Assembly: GCA_031267005.1 (NCBI GenBank)
Contig: JAIRZX010000574.1
Coordinates: 1 to 23,082, forward strand
Length of the DNA stretch: 23,082 bases
Direction: 5' to 3'
Origin: Deltaproteobacteria bacterium
GTDB lineage: Bacteria > Desulfobacterota > Desulfarculia > Adiutricales > Adiutricaceae
Part shown: positions 16,221-23,082 of the stretch, one piece after another
Layout: every line of letters begins with the position of its first letter
How positions within the stretch are numbered: the stretch's first letter is position 1
Position numbers and translations under genes: made by a program
Notes under the pieces: model-generated
The model's input: only the letters and a program-made list of their open reading frames with translations
What the model was told of the DNA's origin: nothing
Databases searched by the model: none

Positions 16221-17351
16221 ATGAGCGCTGAAATCGGCAAGGTCTTCCTGCTCCCCGGGGAGTACTTCATCTCAAAGCAGCCCAACTACATCTCGACCCT
16301 CCTGGGGTCCTGCGTGGCCGTGTGCCTTTACCACCCGCAACTGAAGTTCGGCGGCATGAACCACTTCATGCTCCCGTCCAGCCCCACGAAGGAGCGGAGC
16401 GGCAAGTACGGCGACTACGCGTGCGGGGTGCTGCTGCAGTTCATGGAGCGCACGGTTGGCTCGCTAAACGGCCTCCAGGCCATAGTCTCCGGCGGGGCGA
16501 ACGTCATAAGCAACATCTCCACCGGCGTCCAGATAGGCCAGCGCAACATCGAGATCGCCCGGGAGACGCTGCGCAAGCACAACATTCCCATCATCAAGGA
16601 GAACGTCGGCGGCACCAACGGCTTGAAGCTCCACTACCAGAACTGGGACAACAAGCTCGTGGTCGAGCAGATGGACCGGAACGCCATGAGCGGCTCCCTC
16701 ATCACCCGCGAGGAGACCGGCAGGTCCGCCGCCCCCCCGCCCTCGCCCGCCAAGCCCTTCTCCTTCCATGAAGACACGTCGAAGGCGGCCCCCCAAAGGC
16801 CGTTCTCCGCTCCGAACGCGGCCGCCCGCAAACCCTTTTCTGGCGGCGCGGCGGCCAAGCCCCAGGCCGCCGCGTCCCTGGCGCCCGCGGCTTCCACCCC
16901 GGTCAGGTCGGGCGGGCGCATCAAGGTCCTCATCGTGGACGACTCATCCATCGTCAGGAACCTTCTGTCCAAGGCCCTGGAGGGAGAGCCCGACATAGTC
17001 GTGGTGGGCGCCGCCAAGGACGCCTACGAGGCCCGCGAGATGCTTCTGGAGCTCGGCCCCGACGTGGTCACGCTGGACATCGTGATGCCCAAGATGGACG
17101 GGGTGACGTTCTTGAAGAAGCTCATGGTCTACTTCCCCATCCCGGTCATCATCTGCAGCACCATAGCCAAGTCCGGGAGCGCCGCCGAGCTCCGGTCCGA
17201 CAAGATAGGGGCCGTGGACGTAATCGACAAGGAAAGCTTGAACCTGTACCGCGGCCTGGACACGGTCAAGAAGATCCTCGTCCCCAAGATCCGCGCCGCC
17301 GCGAAGACCAGGGTGGCGAAGAAGAGCAAGGAGGAGGTGGCCGGCATCTGA
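16221..17351 (+). CDS. cheD: CheD deamidase fused to a CheB-like receiver domain
   Basis: This 376-residue protein joins two domains. Residues about 5-160 are CheD, the receptor glutamine deamidase: TLLGSC with catalytic Cys31, GGMNHFMLP with His48 (the usual 17-residue spacing), then VSGGANV and an NVGG motif. An Ala/Pro-rich linker (about 165-230) leads to a receiver domain (about 234-355). Its features are acidic Asp240 and Asp241, phospho-acceptor Asp286 in TLDIVMPKMDG, Ser313/Thr314 and Lys337 in AVDVIDK. The wording VVGAAKDAYEAREM and PVIICSTIAKSG resembles the receiver of CheB more than CheY, but no methylesterase domain follows. The protein ends with a Lys-rich tail. I infer that CheA phosphorylation tunes deamidation, or that the fusion replaces separate adaptation proteins. 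The start has a weak purine tract (GGGAAAAAG) but begins in register with CheD. Confidence 0.9.
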   Translation: MSAEIGKVFLLPGEYFISKQPNYISTLLGSCVAVCLYHPQLKFGGMNHFMLPSSPTKERSGKYGDYACGVLLQFMERTVGSLNGLQAIVSGGANVISNISTGVQIGQRNIEIARETLRKHNIPIIKENVGGTNGLKLHYQNWDNKLVVEQMDRNAMSGSLITREETGRSAAPPPSPAKPFSFHEDTSKAAPQRPFSAPNAAARKPFSGGAAAKPQAAASLAPAASTPVRSGGRIKVLIVDDSSIVRNLLSKALEGEPDIVVVGAAKDAYEAREMLLELGPDVVTLDIVMPKMDGVTFLKKLMVYFPIPVIICSTIAKSGSAAELRSDKIGAVDVIDKESLNLYRGLDTVKKILVPKIRAAAKTRVAKKSKEEVAGI

Positions 17352-17771
17352 GACTCCGGACGCGAGCCTCCCTTCCCCTGCCCGGGGCTTCCCCAGCTTT
17401 TCCGGGCTCCCCTTCCGCGTTGCCGGACGCCCCTTTTCGCCCCGCCCGATTGTCGTTGAGGCGTATCCGGCCCGCACCGGGGGCCCTGCCTTTCTCGCGC
17501 CCCCGAGGCGTAAACTGCGGCCTGAGCTTTGGTTATCCAGGGCAAAAGCAGCCTATCCCGTCCCAAAGCGCGGAATCCGGGCCCCGCAGCCCGTTATCCA
17601 GGCCAATAGCGCGGGGCCGACCGGCGGCCCCGCCTTCCGGGCGCTTCTTCCGGGCGCGTACCCGGCCATAGGCCCGAGGCTTATTCCTGCCAGAGCCGAA
17701 ACTCCGGGCGTAAAAAATGCCCCCCCCGCGCGGTAAAAGTCCCGTTCCGGACCACTTCCGCGAAAGGTCAC
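17352..17771. other. Spacer between cheD and the glutaminyl cyclase gene
   Basis: No gene is supported in these 420 bases. GTTATCCAGG occurs twice (17532-17541 and 17593-17602), each followed by a similar CAAAAGC or CAATAGC. It is a 61-bp direct repeat that resembles a partial DnaA box. GAAAGG just before the next ATG is a ribosome binding site. No terminator for cheD is evident. Confidence 0.35.
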
Positions 17772-19136
17772 ATGCCGTCTAAGCATAAGAAACGCCTGGC
17801 CCGCCTGCGGGCCGACGGAAAGCGCGAGCCGGCCCCCGCCGCAGGCCCCGAAAGCCGGCCGCGCCCGGCCCCCGCCAGAAGAGGCTGGCCGCGCGCGGCG
17901 CTTCTCGCGGCTTGTGTCGCGGCCCTGGGCGCCGCGGCGTTCTTCGCGGCGGACCGCTCGGGGGCGCGCGACCCCGGCCCGACGGCCGCAACGGGGCGGC
18001 GGGGGCCTTCCGGATACTCGCTTTTGCAGCCGCCGCCGCCCGGGGCCCCCTCGAGCCAAGCCGCGTCCGGCCCGGCTCCGGCCGGCCGCGACGCGGCCCC
18101 GCAGGCCCGCCGGGCCGCCCAAGGGCACCCGGCCTCCGGTTCCCCGGACGCGCCTCCGGCGACCGGGCCAGGGGAGGCGGCCCTGCCCTCCGGCGCGGCA
18201 AAGGGCGGCGGCCCCTCCGACGGCGGTTCCGCCGAGGAGAAGTCGTGGGGCGGGCCCAACGCGCTTCCCGAAGCGGAGGCCCCGCCCTTCTTCCGCGACA
18301 GGGGCCTGGCCCCCCCCCAATTCCCGGCGGCCCCGACGGTAACGGCCGAGGCCGCGAGGCACGTCCTTAAGCCCGCGAAGTTCACCCAGGGGCTCTTTTT
18401 CCACGGCGGACTCCTCTACGAGTCCTCCGGCCTTTACGGGATGTCCCAGCTAAACGTCTGGAAGGAATCCGGCGGTTCCTTCACCCCGGTGGCGGGGATC
18501 TGCCTCCCGGACGCGGCCTTCGCCGAGGGCGCCGTTCTGGCCGAAGGGACCGTGAGCGTTCTCACCTGGCGCGAGAACTACGTCCTGCGGCTCTCGCCGG
18601 AACTGGAGATGCGGGATCCCATCTTCTTTTCCGGACAGGGATGGGGGCTCACCTACGACGGCGACAGGCTCTGGCGCTCGGACGGCTCCGCGAGGCTCCA
18701 GGCGCACGATCCCCTGACCTTCGACGCGATGGGCCAGGCCGTGGCGGCCGCCGACGCCGGCGTCCCCGTCGAGCGGCTAAACGAACTGGAATACGACCCC
18801 TCGACCGGGCTGGTACTGGCCAACGTCTACCAGACCGACCGGGTCGCCGCAATAGACCCCGAGTCGGGAACCGTAAAGTTCTGGCTGGACTTCGAGGGAA
18901 TAGCCGAGCCCTTGCGGGCCCAGCTGATGGAGCCCGACTCGGTACTGAACGGGCTGGCCTTCGACTCCGAGGGCAGGCTGTGGGCCACCGGCAAGATGTG
19001 GGACCGGGTTTTCGAGATAAACTACCGGCTCCCCGAGGGCGGAAGCCGCCGGCCCCTCCCCAGGCGCTTGGCCGCGGCCCCTCCAGTCTTCCCTGATTCG
19101 CTCGCCGGCGGGTGCCCCACCCCTGTCAGGCCTTGA
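17772..19136 (+). CDS. Membrane-anchored glutaminyl-peptide cyclotransferase
   Basis: This 454-residue protein starts with a basic cytoplasmic tail (KHKKRLARLR), then one membrane segment (about residues 40-60). A 130-residue Pro/Ala/Gly-rich spacer follows, with a beta-propeller-like domain from about 190 to 430. That domain carries the motifs of the plant-type glutamine cyclotransferase family: FTQGLFFHGGLLYESSGLYG, LTYDGDRLWRSDGS, LNELEYD with LANVYQTD, and LNGLAFDSEGRLWATGK. The enzyme converts N-terminal glutamine of peptides to pyroglutamate with release of ammonia. Topology places the catalytic domain in the periplasm, where it could cap exported proteins. GAAAGG six bases before the ATG at 17772 supports the start. 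It lies between chemotaxis genes, but I see no functional link. The last 25 residues are low-complexity. Confidence 0.85.
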   Translation: MPSKHKKRLARLRADGKREPAPAAGPESRPRPAPARRGWPRAALLAACVAALGAAAFFAADRSGARDPGPTAATGRRGPSGYSLLQPPPPGAPSSQAASGPAPAGRDAAPQARRAAQGHPASGSPDAPPATGPGEAALPSGAAKGGGPSDGGSAEEKSWGGPNALPEAEAPPFFRDRGLAPPQFPAAPTVTAEAARHVLKPAKFTQGLFFHGGLLYESSGLYGMSQLNVWKESGGSFTPVAGICLPDAAFAEGAVLAEGTVSVLTWRENYVLRLSPELEMRDPIFFSGQGWGLTYDGDRLWRSDGSARLQAHDPLTFDAMGQAVAAADAGVPVERLNELEYDPSTGLVLANVYQTDRVAAIDPESGTVKFWLDFEGIAEPLRAQLMEPDSVLNGLAFDSEGRLWATGKMWDRVFEINYRLPEGGSRRPLPRRLAAAPPVFPDSLAGGCPTPVRP

Positions 19137-19463
19137 TCCCCGCGTCCGCCGGGCCGACTCCCGGCCCGGAAATAACTTCCGGCCCTCGCCCCGGCGTCCC
19201 GTCCGCGCGTCCCGTCCGGGCCGACGCTTAAGGGAACCTTCCGAGAGGCTCCGTCCCCCATGGCCTCAGGGCCCGGCAAGGATTCCCATGAGTCCCGCCG
19301 GAAACCAGCCGGATGCCAACTAAGGCCCGTCGGATAACCGCCGGAGCCCACTCAGGGCGCGCCCGCGCGGGACTGAGGCTTTCAAACCCCAGGCCCGCCC
19401 GAACCCGACGCCCAAGACGCAAGTCCCCGTCCCGTCAGGACGTTAAGGACGCCGGTCCTGCCC

Positions 19464-19612
19464 TAATCCGAACGTCAGGGACACAGGCCCACCCCTAATC
19501 CGAGCGCCAGGGACACAGGCCCACCCCTGATCCGGGCGTCAGGGACACAGGCCCCCCCCTGATCCGAACGTCAGGGACACAGGCCCACCCCTAATCCGAG
19601 CGTCAGGGACGC
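19464..19612. repeat. 32-bp tandem array
   Basis: TAATCCG or TGATCCG recurs at 19464, 19496, 19528, 19560 and 19592, an exact 32-bp period. Each unit continues with CGTCAGGGACACAGGCCCACC or a near variant, and the last is cut short by GCCGGGC. Related fragments (GTTAAGGACGCCGGTCC, GTAAGGACG) flank both ends. There are no unique spacers, so it is a tandem minisatellite, not CRISPR. Confidence 0.9.
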
Positions 19613-19786
19613 CGGGCAATCCGCAATCCGTCCGTAAGGACGTCCGCCCAGCCCTAATCAGATTCGTTATCTATACCGGAACAGACCGTCCAGCCAGGAG
19701 GCTACTCTGAAACTGCCGCCGTTCCCGCCTCCCTATCCGCGCGCGGAAAAACGCACGATCCGCCGCCTCGCCCGCCGCCCGGCGCC

Positions 19787-19814
19787 TTGCCTGACGCCTC
19801 CAAACTTCTATAAT
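19787..19814 (+). promoter_or_regulatory. Isolated promoter-like sequence
   Basis: TTGCCT (19787-19792) and a perfect TATAAT (19809-19814) are 16 bases apart in an A+T-rich patch. The nearest gene on this strand starts about 650 bases away, so it might drive an unrecognised RNA or nothing. Confidence 0.35.
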
Positions 19815-20229
19815 TATTATTTTTGAAGACCTGCCGGGGCGGCAGGACGCGCTTGCGGCGCAAAAAGGGCAGGCCGCCCAGCTAACTTCTTCATTTTCGC
19901 CCCCTTTCCCCTGCATCCGGCACTCCAGGGGAGGCATCAGCCTCATGCCCTCCGGATTCCGCCGACGCCTCCGGCCCCCGCGGAGCCGCCGCCGGAAGAT
20001 GCCGTCCGGAGCCCGCCCGGCGCCTTGCGCAGGCTTTCGGGGCAGCAGCCGCCTTGGCGCGGACCTTTCGTCCGCTTTCACAAGATATTCCGCCAGCCCG
20101 CGGCGGGGGGCGCCCCCCTCGGGCCAGCCGTCCGGCCGGACCCCGGCCGGCGCCGGCTCCCGGACGCGTCGGGAAGGGCGCGAGCCCCTTCCCCGGCCGC
20201 CACCGGAACCCCCAAAATCCGCCGCTTCC

Positions 20230-20259
20230 TTGACATTGCTTCTTTTTTTCTGTTTTAAT
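20230..20259 (+). promoter_or_regulatory. Promoter of the chemoreceptor gene
   Basis: A consensus TTGACA (20230-20235) and TTTAAT (20254-20259) are 18 bases apart. A TG at 20251-20252 makes an extended -10. Transcription would start near 20266, leaving a leader of about 200 bases before the receptor ATG. Confidence 0.65.
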
Positions 20260-20324
20260 CCTTTCAGCAGATGAGCGGCCAACGACTGAAAGAGACTCTT
20301 TAAAACCTGCCTAAAAAACCTCCC

Positions 20325-20350
20325 CGGCCGTCCGCCGGGGCGGACGGCCG
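20325..20350 (+). other. Perfect hairpin in the receptor mRNA leader
   Basis: CGGCCGTCCG (20325-20334) pairs perfectly with CGGACGGCCG (20341-20350) around a six-base loop. No T run follows, so it is not an intrinsic terminator. It lies in the predicted 5' leader and may affect mRNA stability or translation. A smaller palindrome, AAAGAGACTCTTT, lies upstream at 20289-20301. Confidence 0.6.
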
Positions 20351-20469
20351 TCAGCCGGGGCCCGGGGGGCCCCGTTCAGAGGCGGGCCACGCGTCGGCCC
20401 GTGCCGGCAAGCCCGCTGTCGGTCAAGAGTTCCGCATCTAAGGCCAGCAAGCGTCAGAGGTATTTTCTA

Positions 20470-22419
20470 ATGAAACTAGGGTCCAAAATCCTCGCAGGGT
20501 TCACCGCCACCTGCATCATTTTCTTCGTGATCTCCCTCATCATCGGCATCTCGGTCCGCAACGTGCAGAAGGAGACCCTGAACCTCCGCAACGTGGTGAT
20601 GCCAGGAAACGACCTCGCCGCCAACCTCCAGATGACTATCCTGCAGGAGGCCTTGAACGTCCTGGAGTATTCCTACAACATGCAGGAAAGCACCTGGTCC
20701 GCCGCCGAGGGTTACAGGAACGACGTGAACGAGATTCTGGGCAAGCTACGCACCGCCTTCTCCCAGGGCCTCGCCGCCGACAACCCGAACGCCAGGGACC
20801 TTGAGGCCCAGGTCGAGAAGCTCCACTCCGACTTCGTGAACCTCGCCTCGCTCCTTCCGCGTTCCATCAAGGACATCGTCGACAACCGCACGACCGTGCT
20901 GAACAACTTCAACTCCTTCCAGGAGCAGATCCAGCAGTACCGCCGGCAGCAGGAGCAGATGCTCCTGGACACGCTGAACAACCCGGCGTCCGACGTGACG
21001 GCGATAAAGCGCGCCTACTCCAACGTCCAGAACGCCTTCGGCCTTGAGGGTTCCAGCTCGAATTTCTACATCGACATGCTCCGCGGCCTGTACTACCAAG
21101 ATCCCTCCCGCTTCAAGATGTCGATAGACGAAGCCCAGAAACTCGTCGACACATCCAAGAAGCTGCAGGATGAGTCCCAGTCCCAGACCTTCAAGGACCA
21201 GCTGGGGAGGATCATCGAGACCGGCCAGACTTGCATTACCGCGCTCAACAACCTCGACACCACGATGACCACGGACATCGAGACCAAGCCCAAGCGAGTC
21301 GGGTCTCGGACGTCGCTCCTCAAGACCACGTCCGACATGAACGAGTCCTTCACGGTTTTGGCCAACGACTTCGCGGACCGCTCCACGTCCTCCCTCGGCA
21401 AGGCGCTGGCGACCCTTATCGCCGGGTTCGTGATAGCCATCATCATAAGCATGCTCTTGGGCGTCTTCATCACCCGGAGCATCACGGGGCCCGTCAACGC
21501 CGTCATCTCGGTGCTCGCCGAGGGCGCGCAGGAGGTGGACACCGCCTCAGGGGAGCTTTCCGGGGCCTCCAACACCCTCGCGGAGGGCGCCACCGAGAAC
21601 GCCGCTTCCCTGGAGGAGACAAGCGCCGCGCTGGAAGAACTCTCCTCCATGACCAAGCGCAACTCCGACAACGCCATCGAGGCCAACTCCCTCATGACGC
21701 AGACCAACGACGCCGTGAACCGCGCCGAGAGTTCCATGGCCAACGTCATCCAGGCCATGGACCAGATAGCCACTTCCGGAAACGAGATCGGCAAGATCAT
21801 CAAGACCATCGACGAGATAGCCTTCCAGACCAACCTGCTCGCGCTCAACGCCGCCGTCGAGGCCGCCCGGGCGGGCGAGGCCGGCGCGGGCTTCGCGGTC
21901 GTGGCCGACGAGGTGAGGAACCTGGCCATCCGCTCCGCGGACGCCGCCAAGAACACCGCCGACCTCATCGCCGCCACCATCTCGAACATCAACTCCGGCT
22001 CCGAGATGGTCAACTCCACTTCCGAGAACTTCCACAACGTCGCCACCAACTCCGCCAAGGTGGCCCAGCTGGTCTCCGAGGTGGCAGAGGCCTCCAAGGA
22101 GCAGAGCCAGGGCATCAACCAGATAACCACCGCCATGAGCCAGATGGACAAGGTGACCCAGTCCAACGCGGCCTCCGCCGAGGAGTCAGCGAGTTCCGCA
22201 GGCCAGCTGTCGGTCCAGGCCGGCAACCTCATGACCGCCGTCGAGGACATAACCCTCATAGTCCACGGCCGCGGCTCCTCGACCCTCCGCAACGCCAAGC
22301 CCGCCTCCAGCGCCCGCCCCAAGCCGGCCCTGGCCCAGGCCCCGCCCCCCCGCAGGGCCCGCCAGGCCGAGCCCAAGGGAGCGCTACCCATGGACAACGA
22401 CGACGACTTCGAATTCTAA
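20470..22419 (+). CDS. Methyl-accepting chemotaxis protein (transmembrane receptor)
   Basis: This 649-residue receptor has TM1 at about residues 7-29, an all-helical periplasmic sensor of about 280 residues and TM2 at about 311-335. The long helical sensor fits a bimodular helix-bundle type better than a single four-helix bundle. The cytoplasmic part goes almost directly from TRSITGPV into the signalling helices, so the second half of HAMP is missing. Candidate methylation pairs are Glu382/Glu383 (AASLEETSA) and Glu571/Glu572 (AASAEESAS). The conserved hairpin tip, IDEIAFQTNLLALNAAVEAA, starts near 447. A basic Pro/Ala tail ends DDDFEF, which is not the tryptophan-containing CheR tether. The ATG at 20470 follows AGAGG by nine bases and starts a typical receptor N terminus. 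The in-frame GTG at 20401 adds only 23 unrelated residues. Confidence 0.93.
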   Translation: MKLGSKILAGFTATCIIFFVISLIIGISVRNVQKETLNLRNVVMPGNDLAANLQMTILQEALNVLEYSYNMQESTWSAAEGYRNDVNEILGKLRTAFSQGLAADNPNARDLEAQVEKLHSDFVNLASLLPRSIKDIVDNRTTVLNNFNSFQEQIQQYRRQQEQMLLDTLNNPASDVTAIKRAYSNVQNAFGLEGSSSNFYIDMLRGLYYQDPSRFKMSIDEAQKLVDTSKKLQDESQSQTFKDQLGRIIETGQTCITALNNLDTTMTTDIETKPKRVGSRTSLLKTTSDMNESFTVLANDFADRSTSSLGKALATLIAGFVIAIIISMLLGVFITRSITGPVNAVISVLAEGAQEVDTASGELSGASNTLAEGATENAASLEETSAALEELSSMTKRNSDNAIEANSLMTQTNDAVNRAESSMANVIQAMDQIATSGNEIGKIIKTIDEIAFQTNLLALNAAVEAARAGEAGAGFAVVADEVRNLAIRSADAAKNTADLIAATISNINSGSEMVNSTSENFHNVATNSAKVAQLVSEVAEASKEQSQGINQITTAMSQMDKVTQSNAASAEESASSAGQLSVQAGNLMTAVEDITLIVHGRGSSTLRNAKPASSARPKPALAQAPPPRRARQAEPKGALPMDNDDDFEF

Positions 22420-22448
22420 TCCGGCGGTTAGAAGATCCTGGTTTCAGG

Positions 22449-22490
22449 CAGGCCCCCGCTTCCTCCCAAGGGAGCGGGGGCCTGTTTTTT
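22449..22490 (+). terminator. Rho-independent terminator of the chemoreceptor gene
   Basis: CAGGCCCCCGCT (22449-22460) pairs perfectly with AGCGGGGGCCTG (22473-22484), followed by six T residues (22485-22490). It lies 30 bases after the receptor stop codon. Confidence 0.95.
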
Positions 22491-23082
22491 CCCGGCCCTC
22501 CCTCGCCAGGCGTCCCCGCCTCCCCTGGAAACCTTCCCCGGAAATCCCGTCCGGAAAGCCGCTCCGGCAAGACTCCCCGCCAAAAGCCCCAAGGAACGGC
22601 CGCCCGGAACGGCTTTCCGGATGCCAATCGCGACGGTGTTCATACGCCTGGACCGCGTTCGCCGCGCGCCCGGCGCCCGGCGGCGCCGCTCCCCGGCCCC
22701 AGGCGGCCGTACGGCCGGCGTCAGCCGCCGCGGCGGCTGCCGCCGGAAGGGGAGCCCGGACGTAGCCGGGGCAATGCCAGGGAGTTCAGGCAGGGGAACG
22801 AGGCGGCCCGGCTCCGGCCCCGCGAAGCCAGGGAGCTCCGGGGACTTTCGCCCGCGGCGGGACAGGCGGGTTCGAGGGCCCCTTGGAGGCGGACGGGAGC
22901 TTCGGAATCTAGTCCCTCCCCCGCAGGGAGGGCCCTCGAAGGCCTCCAGGGCGAAGGCGCGGGAGGGCTTGGCTTCCCCGGGAGCGGGCCGTCCGCCCCG
23001 GCGTCTCCTGCGTCGGGACTGACGCCCGCCCCGGGAAACGGGAGACGGCCCGAAGCCGCGCTCCGGCCCGGGGCAGGCCTTT
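22491..23082. other. Gene-free right end
   Basis: No supported gene. The open frame at 22621-23022 (plus) is Arg/Gly/Pro-rich with no domain. A nested inverted repeat is visible: TTCGAGGGCC (22871-22880) with GGCCCTCGAA (22931-22940), and CCCTCCC (22914-22920) with GGGAGGG (22926-22932). No T run follows. Confidence 0.4.

Larger units (their letters stand above)
19137..20229. other. Gene-free spacer before the receptor gene
   Basis: No credible gene lies here. The spacer holds the 32-bp array at 19464-19612 and an isolated promoter-like pair at 19787-19814 in a small A+T-rich patch. Frames such as 19671-20282 (minus) and 19945-20274 (plus) are Arg/Pro/Gly-rich with no domain. Confidence 0.4.

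Noticed and set aside
17532..17602. DnaA boxes (two TTATCCAGG)
   Set aside because: Each matches the 9-bp box only partly. There is no A+T-rich unwinding region or replication gene nearby, and the pair is better described as a 61-bp direct repeat.
19464..19612. CRISPR-like array
   Set aside because: Units are contiguous with a constant 32-bp period and no unique spacers, and no cas genes are nearby.
22621..23022. Plus-strand 133-codon frame after the receptor terminator
   Set aside because: Its composition is almost only Arg, Gly, Pro and Ser, with no domain and no ribosome binding site. It is typical of chance open frames at high G+C.

Overview
The window is a very G+C-rich bacterial segment. 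Strong G/C bias at third codon positions, a Pal-type lipoprotein with a lipobox and an OmpA-like domain, and a transmembrane chemoreceptor together point to a diderm (Gram-negative) motile bacterium. The receptor's cytoplasmic half has the wording I associate with deltaproteobacterial (Desulfobacterota) receptors, so that phylum is my best guess, held with low certainty.

Layout: (1) 1-2416 is accessory and decayed. It holds a minus-strand phage-type AntA/AntB antirepressor whose downstream half is split by a stop codon and a frameshift. A 247-bp MITE-like element with 15-bp terminal inverted repeats and an 8-bp target duplication follows, and then a cluster of about nine degenerate hairpin repeats. 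(2) 2417-6646 encodes one 1409-residue exported protein, with a Pro/Ala-rich segment followed by TPR-like helical blocks. (3) 6647-9800 holds an NAD-dependent sugar-nucleotide epimerase, a candidate 6S RNA behind a near-consensus promoter, and a pal lipoprotein gene with its own promoter and a perfect terminator. (4) 9799-12879 is almost 3 kb with no convincing gene, only short repeats and an A+T-rich islet. (5) 12880-22490 is a dispersed chemotaxis locus: cheA, a cheD fused to a CheB-like receiver domain, a membrane-anchored glutaminyl cyclase, and a methyl-accepting chemotaxis protein ending in a strong terminator. (6) 22491-23082 has no recognisable gene.

The chemotaxis genes fit one pathway. 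The receptor senses through a large helical periplasmic domain and controls the CheA kinase through the CheW-like P5 domain. The CheD half of the fusion would deamidate receptor glutamines, and its attached receiver could make that activity respond to CheA phosphorylation. No cheW, cheR, cheY or intact cheB lies in the window.

Only about 55% of the window is convincingly coding. The spacers carry at least eight unrelated repeat families with periods from 8 to about 100 bp. That low density, the broken antirepressor and the MITE suggest a genome that tolerates or accumulates non-coding DNA. The most interesting items are the CheD-receiver fusion, the candidate 6S RNA, the MITE and the hairpin-repeat cluster.
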